From: Halalkalibacter sp. APA_J-10(15)
GTDB taxonomy: Bacteria > Bacillota > Bacilli > Bacillales > Bacillaceae_D
Assembly (NCBI RefSeq): GCF_023017105.1
Contig: NZ_JALKEV010000001.1
Coordinates: 248,001-312,000 of the forward strand
Reading direction: 5' to 3'
DNA length: 64,000 nucleotides
How positions within the stretch are numbered: position 1 is the first letter of the stretch; the number at the start of each line of letters is the position of its first letter. A model generated the notes under the pieces. It saw only the letters and a program-made list of their open reading frames with translations. It did not search any database and was not told the origin of the DNA. A program made the translations under genes and the position numbers. Shown here piece after piece: positions 1-7,722 of this stretch.

Positions 1-142
1 GCTATGGGAGGATGATCAATTTATCAATGATAATACTCTCACAGCCAACATGGCCCGCTTAAGGCAAAAATTGTCTGTTCTAGGCATTTCTGAAGCCATT
101 GTTACAAAAAAAGGGCTAGGTTATATGGCTATCACGTTATAG
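1..142 (+). CDS. OmpR-family response regulator, C-terminal end (partial)
   Basis: Only the last 46 codons are present; the gene begins before the window. The residues read LWEDDQFINDNTLTANMARL and continue to the stop at 140-142. This is the recognition-helix and wing part of an OmpR/PhoB winged-helix DNA-binding domain, in the form usual for BceR/YxdJ-type regulators. It is followed 8 bp later by a histidine kinase with its own AGGAGG site, so the two form a two-component operon. By family, the regulator would activate the adjacent ABC transporter genes when peptide antibiotics are sensed. The receiver domain is not in view, so phosphorylation residues cannot be checked. Confidence 0.85.
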   Translation, partial: LWEDDQFINDNTLTANMARLRQKLSVLGISEAIVTKKGLGYMAITL

Positions 143-150
143 GAGGAAAT

Positions 151-1188
151 ATGCTTTTTCGATATCTTGTTTATAAAAAAAGCTGGATTCTTTTCTTTGT
201 TATTCTAGGAGGGGTGACTAATCTACTTATTACATTCGATCAAGGGTTCACGATAAGTGTATCCTCTATCGTATATCTAAATCTTATCGCTGTTGTTTCC
301 TTTTGCCTTTTTTTCATTTGGCGATTCAAAAGGGAGACAGATTATTTTAGAAAATTAAGGAAACTAATGGATGAAATCGATACAGATTGGATTGAGTCCT
401 TACCTGAGCCTATTTATAGGTTTCCAGATCAAATGGTATACGAGCTTTTATGTGAAGTAGATCGTTTTTACAGAAGGGAATTTACTGATTTGAGACAAAG
501 CTATTTATTAGAAAATGATTATTTAGCTTCTTGGATTCATGAAGTTAAAGCTCCTCTTACAGTGATGAAAATGACCATTGATGGACATAGAAGCAATGAA
601 TTAGCTCAGAAGATTGAAACGAATTGGTTACGGATGCATTTACTTATTGATAGGCAATTGTATATTTCTAGGCTTCCTACGTTGGAATCAGATTATGTAG
701 TGGAATTTGTCTTGATTGAGTCACTTTTAAAGGAAGAAGTGCGTGATTTAGCTTCTTGGTGTATGGAAAAGAACATTGGTGTGGAAGTAAAAGCAGAGGA
801 AGAGCAGCGAGTTTTGACTGATAGTAAGTGGTGTCGTTTCATTATAAGGCAGCTGTTAACCAATGCGATAAAATATAGTCAAAACGGAGGAGACATCGCT
901 ATTACAATAGGCGAAAGCGATAATGGAAGGGTTTTCGTAACGATTAAAGATGAAGGCCGTGGTATACAGGTACATGATCTTCCGCGGATTTTTGACAAGG
1001 GATTTACCGGAGAAAATGGCAGACTGCAAAATGCTGCAACCGGTCTAGGTTTATACCTAGCTCAAACCGTAGCGAACAAGTTGAACATAACACTTAAGGT
1101 GTCTTCCATATACGGTAAAGGAACGGCAGTGGATATCCTTTTCTTAAAAGAGAATGAAATGGAATCGATTAGACGAAATAGACTATAA
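151..1188 (+). CDS. Bce/Yxd-type intramembrane-sensing histidine kinase
   Basis: 345 residues. Two transmembrane segments (about 11-28 and 38-58) are separated by only a few outside residues, so there is no extracellular sensor domain. This is the intramembrane-sensing layout typical of BceS-like kinases, which read the state of their partner ABC transporter. The DHp motif SWIHEVKAPLT places the phospho-acceptor at His130. The catalytic domain has the N box QLLTNAIKYS, the G1 box DEGRGI and the G2 box GLGLYLA. The start follows AGGAGG with good spacing. Neighbours are the response regulator upstream and the ABC pair downstream, separated by a terminator, so the kinase and the transporter are probably different transcripts. 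Substrate unknown. Confidence 0.9.
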   Translation: MLFRYLVYKKSWILFFVILGGVTNLLITFDQGFTISVSSIVYLNLIAVVSFCLFFIWRFKRETDYFRKLRKLMDEIDTDWIESLPEPIYRFPDQMVYELLCEVDRFYRREFTDLRQSYLLENDYLASWIHEVKAPLTVMKMTIDGHRSNELAQKIETNWLRMHLLIDRQLYISRLPTLESDYVVEFVLIESLLKEEVRDLASWCMEKNIGVEVKAEEEQRVLTDSKWCRFIIRQLLTNAIKYSQNGGDIAITIGESDNGRVFVTIKDEGRGIQVHDLPRIFDKGFTGENGRLQNAATGLGLYLAQTVANKLNITLKVSSIYGKGTAVDILFLKENEMESIRRNRL

Positions 1189-1190
1189 GT

Positions 1191-1262
1191 AAAAAAACAG
1201 TAGGAGTAGTAGACTGAATCTCATAAAATGAGGTCAGACTACGCCTTCTACTGTTTTTTTGT
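1191..1262 (+). terminator. terminator after the histidine kinase gene
   Basis: A-rich left arm AAAAAAACAGTAG and right arm CTACTGTTTTTTT enclose a smaller internal hairpin. The U-run follows directly. It separates the regulator/kinase transcript from the transporter transcript. Confidence 0.8.
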
Positions 1263-1315
1263 ATACGGTTGTTTAATCTAAGTAGAATAGCGGATTCTCA
1301 GAAACTGTGTTTGAA

Positions 1316-1392
1316 TGTGACAAAAATATCACTTTACTCTAGTGGAATGTCACCTAAAACGTGCGATTTATGAAACGTAAGAAGTCTATAAT
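1316..1392 (+). promoter_or_regulatory. activator-dependent promoter of the ABC transporter operon
   Basis: A perfect TATAAT at 1387-1392 has no recognisable -35 box (TGCGAT-like sequence at the expected place), as expected for a promoter that needs an activator. Upstream lies an inverted repeat, TGTGACAAAAATATCACT at 1316-1333, with a further GTCAC half-site near 1349. The spacing suits binding by the BceR/YxdJ-type regulator encoded just upstream. That the regulator binds here is inference. Confidence 0.5.
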
Positions 1393-1422
1393 AGTCAACA
1401 TAAAGATGAAAAGGGGGATTAC

Positions 1423-2202
1423 ATGAATCAATCAATGATGCCAAAGACGGTTCTAAATGCACAGGATGTGTATAAGTCGTACGGGTCTAAAGGGAGCACT
1501 CAACAAGTGCTGAAAGGAGTAAATCTTCGTGTTACAAAAGGGGAATTTGTTGGGATTATGGGTCCGTCTGGATCTGGAAAGACAACGTTACTAAATGTGT
1601 TAGCGACCATCGATCGCGCGACAGATGGCGTTATTTTAATCAATGATGACGATATTTCTAAGCTGAAGGATAAACAGATTGCGAATATTCGACGCAAACA
1701 CCTTGGATTTATTTTTCAGGATTATAACTTACTCGATACGTTGACAGTAAAGGAAAATATCCTATTACCTATTTCGTTAAGTCATATAAGTGCGAGTGAG
1801 GCACAAAGAGAATTTAATGACATCGCGAATATATTAGGAATAACAAATGTAGCGAATAAGTATCCCACGGAGATTTCGGGAGGGCAGAAGCAACGCGCAT
1901 CTGTAGCACGTGCATTAATTCATAAACCTTCGATCGTCTTTGCTGACGAACCTACTGGTGCATTGGATTCCAAAACGGCCGCAGCGATGCTAGAGAATTT
2001 GAATGAGATTAATGAAAAGCGTGTTGTTTCCATTGTTATGGTGACACATGACCCAGTCGCATCTAGTTATTGTAGTCGAGTTGTTTTCTTAAAGGACGGC
2101 AAAGTATTTTCTGAGCTATATCGAGGAAATAAGACAAGAGTAGGGTTTTTTAAAGAAATTATGGATGTGCAAGCTGTGCTTGGAGGAGGAAGTCCAGAAT
2201 GA
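1423..2202 (+). CDS. ABC transporter ATP-binding protein, BceA/YxdL type
   Basis: 259 residues, cytoplasmic ATPase of a MacB/BceA-like exporter or peptide-detoxification pump. Walker A GPSGSGKT is at 47-54, the signature motif ISGGQKQR and Walker B VFADEP follow, with a D-loop GALDSKT. The start ATG follows GGGGGA and is preceded by the putative activated promoter. The stop overlaps the next gene by four bases (ATGA), so ATPase and permease are translationally coupled. The trailing gene is of the YxeA family, which points to the yxdLM-yxeA type of B. subtilis rather than bceAB itself. Role in resistance to a cell-wall-active peptide is inferred from family. Confidence 0.93.
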   Translation: MNQSMMPKTVLNAQDVYKSYGSKGSTQQVLKGVNLRVTKGEFVGIMGPSGSGKTTLLNVLATIDRATDGVILINDDDISKLKDKQIANIRRKHLGFIFQDYNLLDTLTVKENILLPISLSHISASEAQREFNDIANILGITNVANKYPTEISGGQKQRASVARALIHKPSIVFADEPTGALDSKTAAAMLENLNEINEKRVVSIVMVTHDPVASSYCSRVVFLKDGKVFSELYRGNKTRVGFFKEIMDVQAVLGGGSPE

Positions 2203-4109
2203 CAACGAATAGATTAGTTATTCGTAGTATTAGAAAAAACCTAAAGATGTATTATCTTTATTTTTTCTCGATGATCTTCAGTGTTAGCCTCTACTATATC
2301 TTTGCGAATCTACAGCATGATTCGTCTATTGTAACATTGATGAGTGGTAGTGTTCAGTTCTCTAGTGCATTTCATGTTGCTGGTATTTTATTAATGGTCA
2401 TTACAGGTGTATTCACCATTTATGCAAATGGTATTTTTTTAAGACGCCGTAGTAAAGAATTAGGTATTTATCAGCTCAGTGGACTCTCGAAATTTTGGAT
2501 AGGGCGGCTTCTGATCGTTGAGAATATTCTACTAGGAGTAGGTGGGTTAATAGTAGGTGTCGTTGTAGGTATCCTCTTATCTCGGTTTTTCCTCATTATA
2601 CTTATGCGTATTTTAGAGATAGATAAAGTTTTCGAGCTTTCTTTCTCAATCCTTGCAGTTGGGCAAACACTGCTAATCTTTACTGTTTTAATTGCAATCA
2701 CTGTCATTCAAATAGTGATCAAGGTTTCTAAAAGTACACTAAAAGAATTATTATATGCAGAAAACCAAAAAGATGAATCTAAGACGATCCATCCTATTAT
2801 TTCAGGTTTATTAGCTTTTGTAGGATTGGCACTTGTAGCTTTTGGATATGACCTATCGACAAAGATAATTGATAACTTGGATGCTTTGTTTGCTTATATG
2901 CTCATGGTTCTAGCTACAACAATACTTGGGACGTATTTAATATTTCGAATGACTATAGGTTGGGCTCTCTACCTCTATAGAAGAAGTAAGAAAGGGAATC
3001 TTGGGTTATTCAACAGTTTATCTATTGCTCCTTTCATGCACAGAATTAAAGGGGATGCCAATTCACTAACGATTATAACAGTGTTGTCAGCAATGACCAT
3101 TACAATGGTTTCATTGTCATACTCTTTGTATTATTCGGCAGAAAAGGATACCCGCTTATCGATGCCATTTGATATAGCTTTTGAAAATATGCAAAGTGAA
3201 GCAGAATCCTTCCTCACCGACCTTGATAAGGAAGGAATTGACTTTTATAATCACCAAGTGGAAGGTATGAGGTTTGTTGGTGAATTCACTCCGCATAATA
3301 GTCAGTTGGAAGTGGTACAACGAACAATAATGGTATTTCCGGCAGAACCCTTGCAGGAAGCCGGTCTAGAGATTGACATTCCAGCCTATGGTGAAGCCTT
3401 TCATTATGATTCTAGAGCGATCATTGAAGAAAATGAGTATAGCTATCCGATACAGGTGGAGTTTGAGAATAAGACCTTGTCAGTCACTGATCTTGAAATA
3501 AAGAATATCATGAATTTCAATTTGTTAGGTATGCAACTTGTTGTGTCTCAAGCTACGTTTGATGATTTTAAGCAAGAGGTGCAGGGGAGGGATAACATTG
3601 AAATTCTTCAAATTGATACATTTCAATTTGAAGATAAGGATCAGCTAGAGGAAGCTTCTCTCCTATATATGCCGTATGTTGAAGAAGGTGTTTATATGCC
3701 CGATTACCATTCGGTTTATATTGAAGCATTTCAATTTTTCGGAGTCCTCATTTTTATTACCGCTTTTCTAGGGTTTGTCTTTTTAATATCTACGGGCAGC
3801 ATTTTGTACTTTAAACAGATGACTGAAGCTGAACAGGAAAGAAGATATTATAAAACTTTGCGACAACTTGGATTTAATGTGAATGACATATTGAAAGGTA
3901 TTGTCTTGAAACAGTTGTTTGTGTTTATTATTCCTCTTTTAATTGGAATTTCCCATGCAGTCTTTGCGATTAGAGTAGCATCAATCTTAGTAATCTCAAG
4001 TATTTTAGTACCTACTTTGGTAGGAATAGTCCTGTATGCAATGGTTTATTTGCTGTTCGCCTTATTCACGGTTAGCTATTATCGACAAATTGTGAAGAAA
4101 GTAATTTAA
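2199..4109 (+). CDS. ABC transporter permease, BceB/YxdM type (FtsX family)
   Basis: 636 residues. The pattern of hydrophobic segments fits the ten-helix BceB fold: a first helix near 18-38, four-helix blocks, and a large outside domain of about 200 residues (roughly 310-515) before the last three helices. That outside domain is rich in Asp and Glu, as is common in proteins exposed to alkaline surroundings. FtsX-like segments occur on both sides. The start overlaps the ATPase gene by four bases. In this family the permease both moves the antimicrobial peptide off its lipid II-cycle target and relays transport activity to the kinase. Confidence 0.92.
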   Translation: MTTNRLVIRSIRKNLKMYYLYFFSMIFSVSLYYIFANLQHDSSIVTLMSGSVQFSSAFHVAGILLMVITGVFTIYANGIFLRRRSKELGIYQLSGLSKFWIGRLLIVENILLGVGGLIVGVVVGILLSRFFLIILMRILEIDKVFELSFSILAVGQTLLIFTVLIAITVIQIVIKVSKSTLKELLYAENQKDESKTIHPIISGLLAFVGLALVAFGYDLSTKIIDNLDALFAYMLMVLATTILGTYLIFRMTIGWALYLYRRSKKGNLGLFNSLSIAPFMHRIKGDANSLTIITVLSAMTITMVSLSYSLYYSAEKDTRLSMPFDIAFENMQSEAESFLTDLDKEGIDFYNHQVEGMRFVGEFTPHNSQLEVVQRTIMVFPAEPLQEAGLEIDIPAYGEAFHYDSRAIIEENEYSYPIQVEFENKTLSVTDLEIKNIMNFNLLGMQLVVSQATFDDFKQEVQGRDNIEILQIDTFQFEDKDQLEEASLLYMPYVEEGVYMPDYHSVYIEAFQFFGVLIFITAFLGFVFLISTGSILYFKQMTEAEQERRYYKTLRQLGFNVNDILKGIVLKQLFVFIIPLLIGISHAVFAIRVASILVISSILVPTLVGIVLYAMVYLLFALFTVSYYRQIVKKVI

Positions 4110-4130
4110 AGTTAGATTGGGGGAAGCATA

Positions 4131-4451
4131 ATGAAGAGATTTTTCATCGTTCTTATCCTAGCGAGTATTGTGCTATTAGGAATGTATGCATTTATGCGTG
4201 AGGATCTAGATCGTTTTAACCCATTTATGTCAAAAGAGTATGTGTATGTTGAAATAAATGAAGAGCCAAAAGAGGATAATGGCAGGTATAAATATCGTTT
4301 AACAGGTACGAATGAGGAAGGTCAGAGCATACGTGTCACTTTTACAACCAGTAGCATTCTAGAAGAAGGTACTTATCTAAAAGTATTGGCTAAAGGAGCG
4401 TACACGCAAAGCTGGGAGTTAGTTGACGAGAGTGAAATGATCACGAATTAG
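4131..4451 (+). CDS. YxeA family secreted/membrane-anchored protein
   Basis: 106 residues. An N-terminal hydrophobic segment (about 4-21) is either a signal anchor or an uncleaved signal peptide; the rest is a small extracytoplasmic domain containing YVYVEINEEP and KVLAKGAYTQSWE, the pattern of the YxeA/DUF1093 family (oligosaccharide/nucleotide-binding-like fold). It follows the permease by 21 bp with a GGGGGA site, so it belongs to the same operon. In B. subtilis yxeA sits in the same place after yxdLM. Function of the family is not established. Confidence 0.85.
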   Translation: MKRFFIVLILASIVLLGMYAFMREDLDRFNPFMSKEYVYVEINEEPKEDNGRYKYRLTGTNEEGQSIRVTFTTSSILEEGTYLKVLAKGAYTQSWELVDESEMITN

Positions 4452-4475
4452 GATGGAAGAGGCTAGATGATTTGT

Positions 4476-4518
4476 GTGGCACATACCAAATTAAATTGGA
4501 AATGTGCCATACTTTTTT
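4476..4518 (+). terminator. terminator after the YxeA gene
   Basis: Arms TGGCACAT (4477-4484) and ATGTGCCA (4502-4509) followed by ACTTTTTTT. It ends the transporter operon. Confidence 0.85.
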
Positions 4519-4625
4519 TAGTAAACAAAAAAATCTGATAAAATGGAAACTATAACAAATACATTGTCAGAAGGTATCTTTTGACACTTTGATCTTGGAA
4601 CAAAGAAGAAGGAGTGTATAGAAAT

Positions 4626-4997
4626 ATGGCGAAATTATTTTTGTTCTTAGGTAGTATAATCATGGCGTTATCCGTTGTCATTGGAGCGTTCGGTGCCCAT
4701 GGGTTAGAAGGGAAGCTCTCAGAGAGAATGATGAAGAATTACCAAACAGGTGTGCAGTACCATATGATTCATGGTATTGGATTGCTTGTAGTGGGGCTAT
4801 TAGCGTTGAAAATGACGAGTGGTGTACTAACAGGAGCAGGATGGAGCTTTGTTGTGGGAATTGTCCTGTTTTCAGGCAGTTTATATGTCATGGCTCTAAC
4901 GGGGATAACAAAGCTAGGTGCGATTACACCTATTGGTGGATTGGCATTTATCGTAGGCTGGGTCTTATTGGGGATTGCGGTGCTTCGATACATGTAA
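4626..4997 (+). CDS. ywdK: DUF423 membrane protein YwdK
   Basis: 123 residues, four predicted membrane helices. It begins KLFLFLGSIIMALSVVIGAF and carries the conserved GAFGAHGLEGKL segment of the DUF423 family. A GTG at 4614 would extend the frame but lies inside the ribosome-binding site AGAAGGAG, so the ATG at 4626 is the better start. B. subtilis ywdK is likewise close to gerQ (ywdL). The family has no proven function. Confidence 0.9.
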   Translation: MAKLFLFLGSIIMALSVVIGAFGAHGLEGKLSERMMKNYQTGVQYHMIHGIGLLVVGLLALKMTSGVLTGAGWSFVVGIVLFSGSLYVMALTGITKLGAITPIGGLAFIVGWVLLGIAVLRYM

Positions 4998-5002
4998 TAG
5001 AT

Positions 5003-5055
5003 ATGCGTGAAGAGTGATATGAAAATATTAAGTCTTTTCATATCACTCTTCGCAT
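5003..5055. terminator. long hairpin between converging ywdK and gerQ
   Basis: Arms of about 21 bp (ATGCGTGAAGAGTGATATGA, pairing with TCATATCACTCTTCGCAT) with a short loop, placed between two convergent genes. There is no long U-run, but the stem is strong enough to end transcription from both sides. Confidence 0.65.
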
Positions 5056-5080
5056 AAAGGCTCTTTTTCAGTGGCCTTCC

Positions 5081-5566
5081 TTATTCTGGGCGTGGAGAGT
5101 ACTGTGCTAAGACCGGTCCATTGGCAAAAGGATAATCATATTCAATTGGCTCATCAAACTCCACGTAATCAAGATTAACCATTAACAGGATATAATAATT
5201 ACTTCCATCGACTTCACTAACAATAATATGATCCCGACCTGCTTCTTCCACAATTCCTCTAAAAATTCTAGCGTTCCATTCCTCATTATTCTCATAGGTC
5301 ATGTAAAAGCTAGCTACCTTCCCGCGGTTGAGGCGAAGAATGTTCTCGATGTAGGATTGTTCAAGTGGAAGCATGCCAGTACCGGGCTGTGGCTGCGGAT
5401 ACCCTGGAACCGCTCCTCCTAATGGTTGGAATTGCTGCGCTTGAGCGAATCCAGGTGTTTGATATTGTTGAGATGAGAAATAAGGCACTCCCCCTTGTTG
5501 CCCTTGCTGAGTCTGAGCTTGCATAGGCTGCTGCTGTCCTTGCTGTTGATACCATTGTTGGCTCAT
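5081..5566 (-). CDS. gerQ: spore coat protein GerQ
   Basis: 161 residues. The N-terminal 80 residues are Gln, Pro and Gly rich; the C-terminal part has the conserved GerQ domain (QSYIENILRLNRGKV, AGRDHIIVS, LDYVEFDEPIEYDYPF). In Bacillus GerQ sits in the spore coat, is needed for CwlJ to be placed there, and is cross-linked by transglutaminase. It follows cwlJ by 42 bp on the same strand, with an AAAGGAGAGG site, so the two are co-transcribed. The protein has a single Lys (in NRGKV): the N-terminal lysines used for cross-linking in B. subtilis are missing. Confidence 0.95.
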   Translation of the reverse strand: MSQQWYQQQGQQQPMQAQTQQGQQGGVPYFSSQQYQTPGFAQAQQFQPLGGAVPGYPQPQPGTGMLPLEQSYIENILRLNRGKVASFYMTYENNEEWNARIFRGIVEEAGRDHIIVSEVDGSNYYILLMVNLDYVEFDEPIEYDYPFANGPVLAQYSPRPE

Positions 5567-5608
5567 GTATACCTCTCCTTTGTTAAGTAATCATTGTCGT
5601 GAATTGTT

Positions 5609-6040
5609 TTAATAAGTACGATACACATCTGGACATTCAGAAGCGAGTGGTGAATAAAAGCAGTGAGCTTTGTAGCGACCTGAATTCCACTGTCCCCACC
5701 ACTGTTCAGGACAAGTGCCATCAGGTCTAAAAAACCATAATGAATTTTCAGCAGGTCGAAAGCGCTCGCCGTTGACAACTCGCTGAGCTAACCGTTTATC
5801 TCGCTCCCGTGCACTTTGGTAAAAGTAACTCTTTTGAACAGCTTCAAACCCCCCTGGTGATTGAAAGGTCATTGTTTGAACCGAGTTAATATCACCAAAA
5901 TCAAGACAACGTGTTCGGACGCGATTGACCATAACGTTTCCTGCAGTAAGCATCCCCATCTCTCCGTCGCCTTCTGCTTCCGCTCTCATTAAACGAGCAA
6001 GTGTATCAATATCATTTGAATTTGTTTTGATGACTGCCAT
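5609..6040 (-). CDS. cwlJ: spore cortex-lytic enzyme CwlJ
   Basis: 143 residues, the usual length. It is a single Hydrolase_2 (SleB-like) domain with no signal peptide, as in known CwlJ proteins: ARLMRAEAEGDGEMGMLTAG near the N-terminus and SLWFFRP, then NSGRYKAHCFY, near the C-terminus. The Glu in RAEAEGD is the likely catalytic residue. CwlJ breaks down cortex peptidoglycan during germination and answers to calcium-dipicolinate. The start follows GAGGGGTGA. A near-perfect sigma-E promoter lies about 70 bp upstream, and gerQ follows in the same transcript. Confidence 0.95.
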   Translation of the reverse strand: MAVIKTNSNDIDTLARLMRAEAEGDGEMGMLTAGNVMVNRVRTRCLDFGDINSVQTMTFQSPGGFEAVQKSYFYQSARERDKRLAQRVVNGERFRPAENSLWFFRPDGTCPEQWWGQWNSGRYKAHCFYSPLASECPDVYRTY

Positions 6041-6106
6041 CTACTCACCCCTCATTCAAAAGTTGTCAATCTACGTTGGATCTGACGCAGGCTGTGCAGT
6101 TACTTC

Positions 6107-6133
6107 ACTATATGACTGACTTCTTTTCTTTAT
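6107..6133 (-). promoter_or_regulatory. sigma-E-type promoter of cwlJ-gerQ
   Basis: Read on the minus strand: ATA, 16 bases, then CATATAGT. This matches the mother-cell sigma-E consensus (ATA, 16-18 bases, CATANNNT) exactly. It points at cwlJ and lies 67-93 bp before its start codon. Expression in the mother cell agrees with the coat location of both products. Confidence 0.8.
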
Positions 6134-6313
6134 GCAAAGAAAACTTACATCCTCGTGCTGAGCCGATACAAAGGGGTTGAGCGTTTATGAAAATGCGTCT
6201 CTTTCGTAAATGCGTGTAACGAGTTTTTGGATTCTTAAAGGCTCATTTGCGTTTCACTCGATTTTCTGTCCGAGGGAAATCGAAGGTAGAAAACGAGATG
6301 GGGTTTGCGTTAA

Positions 6314-6340
6314 TGGCAATGAACTTAAAGTTCATTGCCA
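6314..6340. repeat. 27-bp perfect palindrome
   Basis: Two 13-base arms (TGGCAATGAACTT and its complement) around a single central A, in the 427 bp gap between cwlJ and hemQ. There is no U-run. The other parts of this gap hold the sigma-E promoter and the hemQ terminator; no gene is seen. Role unknown: operator or cruciform. Confidence 0.6.
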
Positions 6341-6377
6341 ACATATAGGGTAATAGAAGAATTTACACGCAAAATAG

Positions 6378-6414
6378 AAAAAGGTGAGTTTGAGTACACT
6401 CAAATTCACCTTTT
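6378..6414 (-). terminator. terminator after hemQ
   Basis: Arms AAGGTGAGTTTGAGT and ACTCAAATTCACCTT, with A-runs on one side and T-runs on the other, so it can work in either direction. It lies 54 bp after the hemQ stop. Confidence 0.75.
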
Positions 6415-6467
6415 CACTATTTGAAGCTAGTTATGTCCTAGCCTCTGGATTCAAGATAGAGAACATT

Positions 6468-7214
6468 TTAGTTCATAAACGTATGTAAACTCTCGAGATC
6501 TAATCGATTCCCAACATAAAAAGCGCCGAATTCCCCATAGCGAGCTGATACTTCGTCAAAACGCATTTCGTAAACAAGCTTCTTAAATTGAAGAACGTCG
6601 TCAGCGAATAACGTCACGCCCCATTCCCAATCATCAAAGCCGACAGAACCTGTAATGACTTGCTTCACTTTGCCAGCATAGCTTCGGCCAATTAAGCCAT
6701 GGCTCCTCATAAGGGAACGTCGTTCTTCCATCGGGAGCATATACCAATTGTCATTTGCTTCACGGCGCTTGTCCATTGGATAAAAGCAAACATGATTGGC
6801 CTTTGGTAAAATTGGGTATAGTCTACTACGGACATGAGGGTTTTGATAAGGATCACCATCGCTATCCCCGGCCATATAATTGCTTAATTCAACAACTGAG
6901 ACATACGAATAGCTCGGAATCGTGAACTCAGCTAGCTTTGATTTATTAAAGACGGTTTCGATTTCGTTTAATTCTTCCATCGTAGGACGTAAAATCATCA
7001 TCATCAAGTCAGCCTTTTGTCCGACTATTGAATAGAGGGCATGACTTCCTTTTTCTTGTTCTTCTGTTTCTTGCCAAGAAGCAATCATAGAATGAAATTC
7101 GTCTAAAATTTCATTACGTTCTTCTTGAGTAAGAGTTTTCCAAGCTGGCCAATTCATTGTCCGAAAATCATGTAAGCAATACCATCCATCTAATGTTACT
7201 GCGGCTTCACTCAT
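6468..7214 (-). CDS. hemQ: coproheme decarboxylase HemQ
   Basis: 248 residues, chlorite-dismutase-like fold. In Gram-positive bacteria HemQ (YwfI) carries out the last step of the coproporphyrin-dependent heme pathway, turning iron-coproporphyrin III into heme b with peroxide. Conserved blocks seen are [39 protein letters not shown] and [16 protein letters not shown]; the His in MRSHG is the expected heme ligand. The frame stays open upstream to 7352, but that extension reads through a dispersed repeat; the ATG at 7214 follows GAGGAG and gives [18 protein letters not shown], which matches the family start. pta lies next to it in the divergent direction, as in B. subtilis. Confidence 0.95.
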   Translation of the reverse strand: MSEAAVTLDGWYCLHDFRTMNWPAWKTLTQEERNEILDEFHSMIASWQETEEQEKGSHALYSIVGQKADLMMMILRPTMEELNEIETVFNKSKLAEFTIPSYSYVSVVELSNYMAGDSDGDPYQNPHVRSRLYPILPKANHVCFYPMDKRREANDNWYMLPMEERRSLMRSHGLIGRSYAGKVKQVITGSVGFDDWEWGVTLFADDVLQFKKLVYEMRFDEVSARYGEFGAFYVGNRLDLESLHTFMN

Positions 7215-7279
7215 GATATACACACTCCTCATCTTCTGTAAATTATTTAAAGAGGTTGTCCAAAAAAGCGCTGATTTTG

Positions 7280-7448
7280 AAGGCACTGACAAAGTTTTGT
7301 TTTTAACTTTTTTGGTGCCCTGGTTTCCCCTTTTTGAATGACCTCGAAGCAATGAGTAGTCGCTACATTTATTGAAAGTCTTGTGATGAGTGGTTTTCTG
7401 ACCACAAGACGCATAGCAACCGGAGCCATTGCCGTGTTTTATGGTACT
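7280..7448 (+). repeat. family A structured repeat, copy 1 (hemQ-pta gap)
   Basis: This copy holds hairpin 1 (GGCACTGACAAAGTT against AACTTTTTTGGTGCC), the outer stem GCAATG (7349-7354) with CATTGC (7427-7432), and hairpin 2 GTCTTGTG (7378-7385) with CACAAGAC (7403-7410). The same architecture recurs near 20.8, 22.0, 22.15 and 29.4 kb and, degraded, near 51.9 kb, with different but still paired stem sequences. It sits just upstream of hemQ. The rest of the 7215-7722 gap holds only the pta control region. Confidence 0.8.
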
Positions 7449-7583
7449 TTTTGAACATGCTCTTTTAATATATCACACTTTTTAACAAGGAAAAAATGAA
7501 GCGAGTCTCTGACACATAAGCGTCAAATCTTTGGTCATCCTAGAAAAAGGGTAAAGTGGCGAAAGGAGAAGGATTAGCGACTG

Positions 7584-7659
7584 TGAAAACGGAAACAGAT
7601 AGATTTTTTCAAAAATTTGAACTTTGATGAACTTGACAAATATGGTTCCTTTTTAGAAT
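7584..7659 (+). promoter_or_regulatory. pta control region: cre-like site and sigma-A promoter
   Basis: TGAAAACGGAAACA at 7584-7597 fits the CcpA cre consensus with one mismatch. Downstream, TTGACA (7633-7638) and TAGAAT (7654-7659) are separated by 15 bp, a slightly short spacing. CcpA activates pta in B. subtilis from a cre lying upstream of the promoter, and the arrangement here is the same. Binding itself is inferred. Confidence 0.5.
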
Positions 7660-7722
7660 GAAGAGGAGTATCCTTATAGTAGGGAAATAAGTAGAGGGAA
7701 CGGATAAAGAGGAGGAAATGTA

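Noticed and set aside
5361-5778. Frames overlapping gerQ and cwlJ on either strand
   Set aside because: Shadows of strongly conserved genes in other frames.
7215-7352. Longer HemQ with 46 extra N-terminal residues
   Set aside because: The extension translates a family A repeat; a GAGGAG site and the family start are at 7214.
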